A stretch of 64,000 bases of DNA from Membranipora membranacea (taxonomy: Eukaryota; Bryozoa; Gymnolaemata; Cheilostomatida; Membraniporidae): positions 30,418,162-30,482,161 of the forward strand of contig OU612067.1 in NCBI GenBank assembly GCA_914767715.1, in the 5' to 3' direction. The translations under genes and the position numbers were made by a program. A model generated the notes under the pieces. The model saw only the letters and a list, made by a program, of their open reading frames with translations, ran no database searches and was not told the DNA's origin. Below, in pieces: positions 57,096 through 64,000 of this stretch; the stretch's first letter is position 1, and each line of letters begins with the position of its first letter.

Positions 57096-57163
57096 ACTAA
57101 TAGCTCAAGTAGTAGAGGTTACGACTGGTGGCACAAGGACCCAGGTTGATCCTCGTTTGAGCC
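57096..57163 (+). mobile_element. tRNA-like SINE head next to TTAA element
   Basis: TAGCTCAAGTAGTAGAGG (57101-57118) resembles an A-box/D-arm and GGTTGATCCTC (57144-57154) a B-box. It ends exactly where the TTAA element begins (TTAA at 57164), so either the element inserted into a SINE or the SINE is truncated there. Confidence 0.5.
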
Positions 57164-57167
57164 TTAA

Positions 57168-59263
57168 AGTGCTTGTAAAGGGAACAGGTTTTTGGTATCA
57201 TTCTAGAGCTCTCAGTCTAGTTTAGAACATTATGGTTTGTCCAAAAGCAGCCTGTGGCCCAGCTAAGAATTATTTTCACTCAAAGTTGGGATGAGAAGGT
57301 ACTAAAAAGGTACTATTTTTCTCCTTTGGAGTTGTGATCACTTGTAGAAAATAGTACCTTTTTAGTACCTTAGATTATAATCGGAATATGCAGTATCTCG
57401 TAAATAAGACTTTTTGTTATGACACAGTGGTTTTTATATTCCCTGCGTACAATATTAAACCACACAGAATTTATCTATTGAATGAATGAGTGAATACAAT
57501 GCAAAGTTAATCTGTCCCATGTTATGTGGCTTAGCTGGTAAAATGGGATAGTGTATAAAATTTCATAATTGAATGACAAAGCAAACGATCGAAATCAAGC
57601 ACGGCAAAAATGACAACTCTAGCTCATCCGACAGCGAGAGTGAAAATTATAGGGAGATTAACAGATCCAGTGAGAGCGAGATTGAATATCATTCAGGAGG
57701 CAATTGTAGCAAATAGACGTCGAGTCCATGTGATTATCATAGGGAAAATGTCCCTGAGGTAGTCAGACCAATGAACTTAGTTCATTGGTCACACCACTAA
57801 GTTTAAATCTGTATGATTTCGGCCACTTGAAATAACCCACAGTGCTTTGACAGATACAACATTTTCTGTTAACGATGGTTACTGCTCGAGATGGAAATTG
57901 GCAATATAAAGGCAGATCAATACATGGCTAAAGTATTTCAAGGTTTTGTTTATATTTATTTGATGAATAAATGAGATTGTGGCTACATGGATTGTATTGA
58001 AGATTATAAATACTAAGATATGACATTCCAATCGAACTCTGTCTTCAGCCGTTATGCTTTATGATTAGTGGCTTTCAATAGAATTTCAATGGAAGATACA
58101 AAATTTACACATGTAGACTGGATGTTTTTCAAATTTGCACAAAAATCTAAAATAATTTGTTTTTAAATCTCAACATTTCAGGCATTAGGATGATGTTAAA
58201 ATCCAAAGCATGCGATGATTAATACTGAGTGATTTGAAGTTTTGAGAATCTTTACAACAATTTTTGCAAATATTCTGATGTTCGGACTCACAAGATTTTC
58301 TCGGGTAAACTTTGTTGTTTACATCAAAAACTGGAATTTACAAGTCACAAAGTAAATTGAAGTAAATAAAATTGTTATCTAGTTATTTCGGACTTCAGGG
58401 TGATGAAAAATGTAAATGAATTTGACTGCCTCCTAAAGAGAGGAGTATTGATAATCGTGTAAGCAGTGGAATACCTTGAGAAACTTTCTATATTATTTTA
58501 CGTCAGATCTTGTCCACCTGTGCATCACAGATACTCAGCACATCTAAACATGGACTATCAATATTACTGACTGAGTGCAGCATGCCATATGAGAACCTAT
58601 GTCCAAGCACACATCAGTCACATAGGAAATTAATTTGTCGAGTTTTTGAGTTATTTCATCAGTATGGATCTTATTTGGGGGGCTAGTGTTGGATATTATC
58701 GCAAGATTTGGTACTAACCATAAAGCATTGTATGGACCATTTTTAGGTAAATCTGAAATAAGCAAGGCTTTGTCAGCAGGAAGAATCCATTGCTCCAGTG
58801 TAATCTTAATTAAACAGTGCAAACAAACGCAGCGGTATGAAATGATATACAGTCAGTATTTATAATCTTTGGTACAGTGGTTCTTCTAATCTCTTCTTCA
58901 ACATGGGCTCATAATAGAAATGAAGGTTGTTTTGATTAGCGGTCTCAACTCATTAAATTTGAACTTTAATGTCATCGACAGACTTGTGAGTGACTTGTCA
59001 TGTATTTGCAAAAGTTGTTATCTAACCACAATGGTCACTAATATTACTGTATTTCCCCCATAATAGGCTCATTACAAATCGCCTGGACAAGTTGGGCTGT
59101 GCATGAGTAGGCAACTCAATAGTGTTAACTTATAACCCCCAAACCTACCAGACCAAGTAACCCTGAAGACTTATTTTTCATGCAAATGCATGTGTGATAG
59201 CTGTCTTAATCTCAATTTAAGCTCAAAAATGATACTAAGAACCCTGTTCCTTTAAAAAACACT
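57168..59263 (+). mobile_element. TTAA-flanked DNA transposon, copy 2 (2,096 bp)
   Basis: Same terminal repeats as copy 1, flanked by TTAA at 57164-57167 and 59264-59267. Nearly identical to copy 1 but without the hAT MITE. It carries a stop in the Ser/Asp/Glu-rich frame (TAG at 57714) and a 25-bp palindromic insertion at 57766-57790. The minus-strand frame 58544-58822 is retained (ILPADKALLISDLPKNGPYN). Direct orientation with copy 1 and high similarity suggest recent transposition of one family. Confidence 0.88.
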
Positions 59264-59269
59264 TTAACC

Positions 59270-60690
59270 ATTTTCTGTAGTAAACTCTCATCAATTAACA
59301 GTTGTTGTTAATTTCCTTTTGTAAATTGACAGTACGCTGGTGCTCAAGCATTAGGTCAAATTTACTTAGAGTTCATAACGTACACTCAATAATCTACTGG
59401 AGTAAGCTGTGATTAATTGTTACTATAACAACACCCCGAAACAGGATTCAGAGTGACTTTAGGAGGTTTTATTATTGTGATTACTGACTCGCAAGAAAGC
59501 AGAGAAAGTACTCATATCAAGCTGGAAGTTATTGTGCCCACAGTTAAACGCAGGTAATTCACAGGCTGTGCTCATATCGAGGCAGAAACCATTGTGACCC
59601 ACAGTTAAACGCAGGTAATTCGCGGCTGTGCTCATATCGAGTTTGAATCATAGATAGTATCATTCAGAACTACTGTTAGAGCAGGACAGACATAAGAAGT
59701 AATCAACCCGAAAACTCTGAGGGCACCATTAATATGCCTAAATGTCGAACTGAGAAGAGAAAATGTGGAATTTTTGCCAATCCTGAGTTTTATGCCGTTT
59801 GAAATGATTTATTTTATTTTTGTTCATATATTTTTAGAGGGGCTTTTTGAAAGCACACTACTTTTATTATGTAAGCATTCTCAGATGAGATGTCATAAAT
59901 TAAACAAACAAACAAACAAACATATCGGCTTGGGGGTTAAATAGATTAAGTTTCGGAATAATAGATTTCAGAGTATCCTGTGTTTAAGGAGTTGTCGGCT
60001 CTGAATTCCAAGGAAGGTCAGATTCAATAACAGCCTCAAGTAAGTTAGCCTTGTGTGGTAGTGAGAACCAGCTGTACGGCACTAGAAATTATTGTTAAAT
60101 ACATGGTAAATACTTGACTTACCAATTGACCTCATACGTTTGATAGATTCTAGTTGTCTTTCATTGTTCAGGGAGAAGGTAACTCCAAATTAGTACTACA
60201 AATAGATATTTCATGACAAATTATTATTGAGCATTAGCCTGAGTGCACATAATTTCTAGAACCATAGTTAGAACCAAAATTAAAGTAGGACAGCATATAC
60301 AATAAGTATACATACCAATTCCGTTCCTCACACAGCCAACTCCAAACTCAGTTGATGGCCCTTTTATTTAAATGACCCTCATATCATAGACATGCTAGTC
60401 AAATCCTTTTCTTTCTCATAAATACACTTCAACATGTTACAACTCCCCCAACTAGGAGAAATCAGAGTGCTCTCCCTACGCTACCCCAGTCATGTCTTTC
60501 CCTCCTCCCTAGTTTACTCAATTTTTCAAATCACAATCTCTGTTAATGGAATTAAATGGTCTTATTTTGTCCCCGGGATGAGTGTTTAGAGATAAATGAC
60601 TTCATTATCAGAGATCGGACACAGGAATAAGATAGAGAGAGACTAACATATGCCTCATATACTGTAGTGGGCCTGTACTTAGTACGTAGA
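59270..60690. other. No gene; 62-bp tandem duplication and (AAAC)n
   Basis: 59511-59640 holds two to three tandem units with GTGCTCATATCGAG and CACAGTTAAACGCAGGTAATTC. 59902-59921 is an (AAAC)n run. Otherwise nothing seen. Confidence 0.5.
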
Positions 60691-60697
60691 GCAGTTA

Positions 60698-60883
60698 TTA
60701 CTGTAGCAGAGCTGGCCTCACTGTAACAGAGCGGCACTCACTGTAACAGAGCGGCCCTCACTGTAACAGAGGGGCCCTCACTGTAACAGAGCAGCACTCA
60801 CTGTAACACATTGCTCCTTCTGTAACAGAGTGGCTCTCACTGTAAAAGAGCGGCACTCACCGTAACAGTGCAGCTCTCACTGT
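60698..60883 (+). repeat. 20-bp minisatellite, about 9 units
   Basis: Diverged units of CACTGTAACAGAGCGGCCCT. Substitutions cluster in the GCGGCCCT half; one unit has a 1-bp length change. Confidence 0.9.
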
Positions 60884-60889
60884 TGTCAG

Positions 60890-63020
60890 ACTATTAAACT
60901 TGATGCAGTCATAGCGGTGCGGATCACTAGTATTTGTTTGTCTACAGTTGCCAGGAGGTAGGAGTATTTCTCGTTTGAGAAGTCCTGGCCACTGTGCTGC
61001 CTGGGATTGTCCCTGCCTTCTATCTACACGAACATAAGGAAAAAACTGTGGGTCAGTTTTAATTTATTCTCAGCTGACCTTATCTAGTTGAGCTTTCCTC
61101 GGTTTTCTCACACAGATATCTCATACAATATCTATGCTTTATTTTCTTCCCAGCCAGTGATTTCGAGATCGGGGCGCTCTTTATTTAGTGAGAATGAGTC
61201 AAACACTTCTGTGCATAGTGGTCAGAATTTATTTCTGGAAAATGATTAAGTTATTTTTTAAAAAAATTTTTGCCAATTGCAAAGCTGCTGCCAGGTTTGG
61301 GGATGAGTTTGTCCCAAAATTAATTAGCTGTTGATTTTTGTTCACTGGTTAATCCAGAGAGGTCTATTTTGGAGTGATTCAATTTTGTCTGATATTAATC
61401 AGCTTATGTCGTGATAATTCCTCATGTTATTTTTGTTACATCGATGATTCTATGCAATTACACAACTTTCTTCCAGAGCTTTCTCTCACTGATATACCTC
61501 CTTCCGATAATCTGCAATGGTAAACATCAAAATTTAAGAAATTGTTGTCCTTTAAAGATCAGTAGCCAGTTTCTCTACACCAGGAACAGTCTTTTACTAA
61601 CTTGTTATCTTTTGTTTATCAAGTTAAAACTACTCAACTTTTCTATGGAATTTCAACATCGTTGCTTCAAATTTTAATTGTGGATCACAGTTATGATTCA
61701 TAGTTACATTTAAACAATTACTAAGTTATCAATATAACTTCATCCATCCTATAATAGTAAATTAACAAGTTTAGAACAGCTTATCCATCCTACGCAGTTC
61801 GCCTCACTACTAAGCTGGCTTTGAGTTGAGTATCGGGTACACCTCTATCAGCTGCCACCGGAGGGACAGCTCAGACATTACGCTGTTCTAAGAGCGGGTG
61901 AGAGATATGTATTAGTTTGTTGTAAAACCTGAGACATGCTTGAGAGCACAAGATATACAGCTAGCTTACGCTGACTTATAAACATAATTATGATATTCAA
62001 CTCCCACCTCAGTTAGCAATAGATAGCTTAATTAAGCTATCTAGTTATGAGAGATACGATAGTTAGCTTACATTTAGTCAACCCGCACTAGCTATGATTT
62101 ACTCCTGACACGTATGTAGAGCCAATTCATCCAAAGAACAGAACTCAACAAATATCTTGTGAAATTATTGTAGATAGCATGAGCTGTTCAGCTAGCACCG
62201 GTAAGAGTCAGATAGAAGGTTGAAAAGAGGCAACATGGGTAATCTGTATTGGTGCGCAACCAGGGAGGGTGGCGCAACACAATATCCCTTTCACCCGGTG
62301 GGATGGAGTTGTTCTCTCTTGTTTTATGAGAAAATAACTCTCTAGTGATATGCATGATCAGAACCCTCAAATCATGATCATAAACCACTTTTTATGAGTA
62401 GACTTAGAGAACAAAAAATCGACCGGGGAATGAAAATATCTTCACAGGTTGCCCAACTCAGGTTATGTATCATTATGTTAATTGCATGATAATGTGTTCT
62501 AGGAATTGAGTGATATACCGTTATCTCGCAATTCAGTGCCTTTTCTACACAGTTTTGTATATATCAAACTCTTCCATGTCATTGTAGTATCTAGACAGCT
62601 GGGAATGCACATTCTAGTAATAAGAAGGTTATAGCTGGACATCCAGCAGCGAAGACAGCTCACATGACCACATCACAACTCAACAGAGCGTTCATAAAAT
62701 CAGAGTCAGTAGGTACAGGGCAGCCGTACATCAGTCAATACTCTGAGCTGAGATGATGAAGAGAGAGTAAATCATATTAACTGAGCTCTGATGGCCTGGC
62801 AGTGGTAGGTCTGATACCCAAAACATATCTAAACTATATATTATGTGATTCTATTATTAGCCCTCAAAAATACCAGACGTTTGGCTTGAAGATGTCATTT
62901 TTATTCATTATATAATATAGGACAATTCCAAAAAGAATTTATATCACATCTTAGATACGAGTTTGTGTGTGCATAAAACAGTATCTAGAGCTTCGATTGA
63001 CATGAATATAAATTAAATTC
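60890..63020. other. No gene seen
   Basis: AT-rich, no open frame with recognisable motifs. Probably the intergenic region downstream of the minus-strand secreted-peptide gene. Confidence 0.4.
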
Positions 63021-63024
63021 TGTG

Positions 63025-63030
63025 TTTAAT
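63025..63030 (-). terminator. Candidate polyadenylation signal ATTAAA
   Basis: ATTAAA on the minus strand, 58 bp after the stop codon of the glycine-rich peptide gene. It is the commonest variant of AATAAA; no AATAAA is nearer. Confidence 0.4.
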
Positions 63031-63087
63031 CTGAATGTTAAAGCAAGAATCCAATATTTTTTAGGATGATGTTTGTGGAGGTGTTAA

Positions 63088-63829
63088 TCAGAATTTAGCT
63101 TTGAATCCTATTCCTGCAGACCCGCCTCCACCACTTCCACCTCTAGGAGAGAATCCACCATACCAGCTGAATCCTCCCCCTCTGGAGGTACCACCCACTC
63201 CGATAGTCCCTCCGTTGCGATGTGAAGCTCCTATCCATGTATTACCTCCTAGCCTAGCTCCAGCTCCGAATCCTCCGAGAACTGGGTTTGTACTCGGTGG
63301 TTGTCCTACCCAGAGAGGGCCGTGATTCAACCTCCTGTAATTAAATAGAAACTAATGCTTTGGTAAAATATTCACAAATGCTCATCAATTTCGTGCATTT
63401 ACTAAAATACATCAAATTACACGAGGTGGTCAAAACCACTTTTACTCATCAACTATAGCTGTAACGACTTGTGCATCTATAGATATAATCTCTTGTCAAC
63501 TGAAATAATCATTCCACCTCTTTCATATTTTTATAAATGACGTTTATGTTCAGTTCAAAAATGTCACCTAGTTGCAATGACTAAGAAATTAATGTGGTTA
63601 AATTGTGAAGGCAAGACAATATGAAATTAATGAAATCATCATCAACGATTTGAGGGCAACTCAAGTGTTTGGTGATAGATCAGTATAACCTAGTTACTTA
63701 CGGTGGAGAAGGTGATGGAACTCCTCTCGGCAAGAACTGACGCTTGACCCTGTGCAAGGTCGTACAATGTGCTGAGTGGAGCACCAGCAAAACAAAGGCA
63801 GCAATAAGCAAACTTCTCAGAATAATCAT
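63088..63829 (-). CDS. Secreted glycine-rich peptide precursor (2 exons, 124 aa)
   Basis: CDS is the complement of 63829-63702 joined to 63334-63088. GTAAGT and TTACAG borders join in phase 2, giving an unbroken 124-codon frame. Residues 1-22 (MIILRSLLIAAFVLLVLHSA, then HC) form a signal peptide. RVKR at about 28-31 is a dibasic/furin-type site, so the mature peptide would begin with Gln (QFLPRGVPSPSPP), which can cyclise. The rest is Gly-rich (about one third Gly) with spaced Trp, Phe and Arg/Lys, for example GGFGAGARLGGNTWIGASHR, and ends GIGFKAKF. No Cys occurs in the mature part. The architecture resembles Gly-rich antimicrobial peptides (attacin, gloverin and diptericin style) but also structural Gly-rich secreted proteins; there is no specific family match. 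Confidence 0.85.
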
Positions 63830-63955
63830 GATTTCTGTCTGTGTGTGTGTGTGTCCGCAGTAGGGAATGAGTTACATGTGTATCAATCTCCTCTGTGTTG
63901 TGATCTGATTTCAGCGATCTTCAGTTGTGATGACTACAAACTGAGATGTTACAGG

Positions 63956-63963
63956 TATTTATA
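63956..63963 (-). promoter_or_regulatory. TATA box of the secreted-peptide gene
   Basis: TATAAATA on the minus strand, about 130 bp upstream of the ATG. Initiator-like TCAGTTT lies about 20-25 bp downstream. The 5' untranslated region contains a (CA)n run (63837-63853 on plus as GT). A clear TATA box suggests regulated, possibly inducible expression. Confidence 0.55.
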
Positions 63964-64000
63964 TGCGACAATTAAGAGGAAAAGAAACCTGAAAAGTGAC

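Noticed and set aside
63101-63325. Proline-rich plus-strand protein
   Set aside because: Antisense of the glycine-rich exon (GGN codons read as NCC). Signal peptide, splice sites and TATA box all support the minus strand.

Overview
The window looks like an AT-rich invertebrate (metazoan) nuclear genome. Coding blocks are split by spliceosomal introns with GT..AG borders and conserved phases. There are no operons or ribosome binding sites. The repeat content mixes non-LTR and DIRS retrotransposons with P, Harbinger, hAT, ISL2EU, Mutator-like and TTAA-target DNA transposons, many tRNA-derived SINE heads and several satellites. A sponge, cnidarian or similar aquatic invertebrate would fit, but no single gene fixes the taxon.

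Layout. 0-2 kb: a 5'-truncated, frameshifted LINE. 2.9-5.6 kb and 16.6-18.3 kb: two arrays of the same 141-nt, phase-0 exon (at least six full copies), each followed by an in-phase terminal exon; they look like two halves of a duplicated locus. Between them lie a truncated TTAA-element copy fused to a DIRS-like retrotransposon (6.5-9.2 kb), two small MITEs (10.7 and 12.6 kb), a broken Myb/SANT-like gene (13.3-14.6 kb) and a decayed uncharacterised transposon-type gene (14.9-16.4 kb). 20.1 kb: a MADF-domain exon. 21.6-22.6 kb: a second LINE 3' end.

24.4-38.4 kb is a nest of transposase genes. An ISL2EU-type transposase pseudogene is split by a 4,659-bp Harbinger element with clean termini and a 3-bp target duplication. 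It is followed by a SWIM zinc-finger gene fragment, a Mutator-like transposase pseudogene and a further multi-exon transposon-type gene carrying a SINE in an intron.

39.9-47.6 kb (minus strand): exons of an ankyrin-repeat gene. One intron carries a 3,263-bp P-like element with about 0.78-kb inverted arms, an 8-bp target duplication and a THAP exon, itself inside an outer pair of 35-bp inverted repeats. 49.1-49.8 kb: a third LINE remnant. 51.6-52.6 kb: a 34-bp satellite with exactly 28 units. 52.9-55.4 and 57.2-59.3 kb: two copies of a 2.1-kb TTAA-flanked element; the first is interrupted by a 414-bp hAT-type MITE whose empty site is preserved in the second. 63.1-64.0 kb (minus strand): the cleanest host gene, a two-exon gene for a short secreted glycine-rich peptide with a signal peptide, a Lys-Arg processing site and a TATA box.

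Most of the window is therefore transposon history. The host-like content is the exon-array gene, the ankyrin gene, the MADF exon and the glycine-rich secreted peptide.
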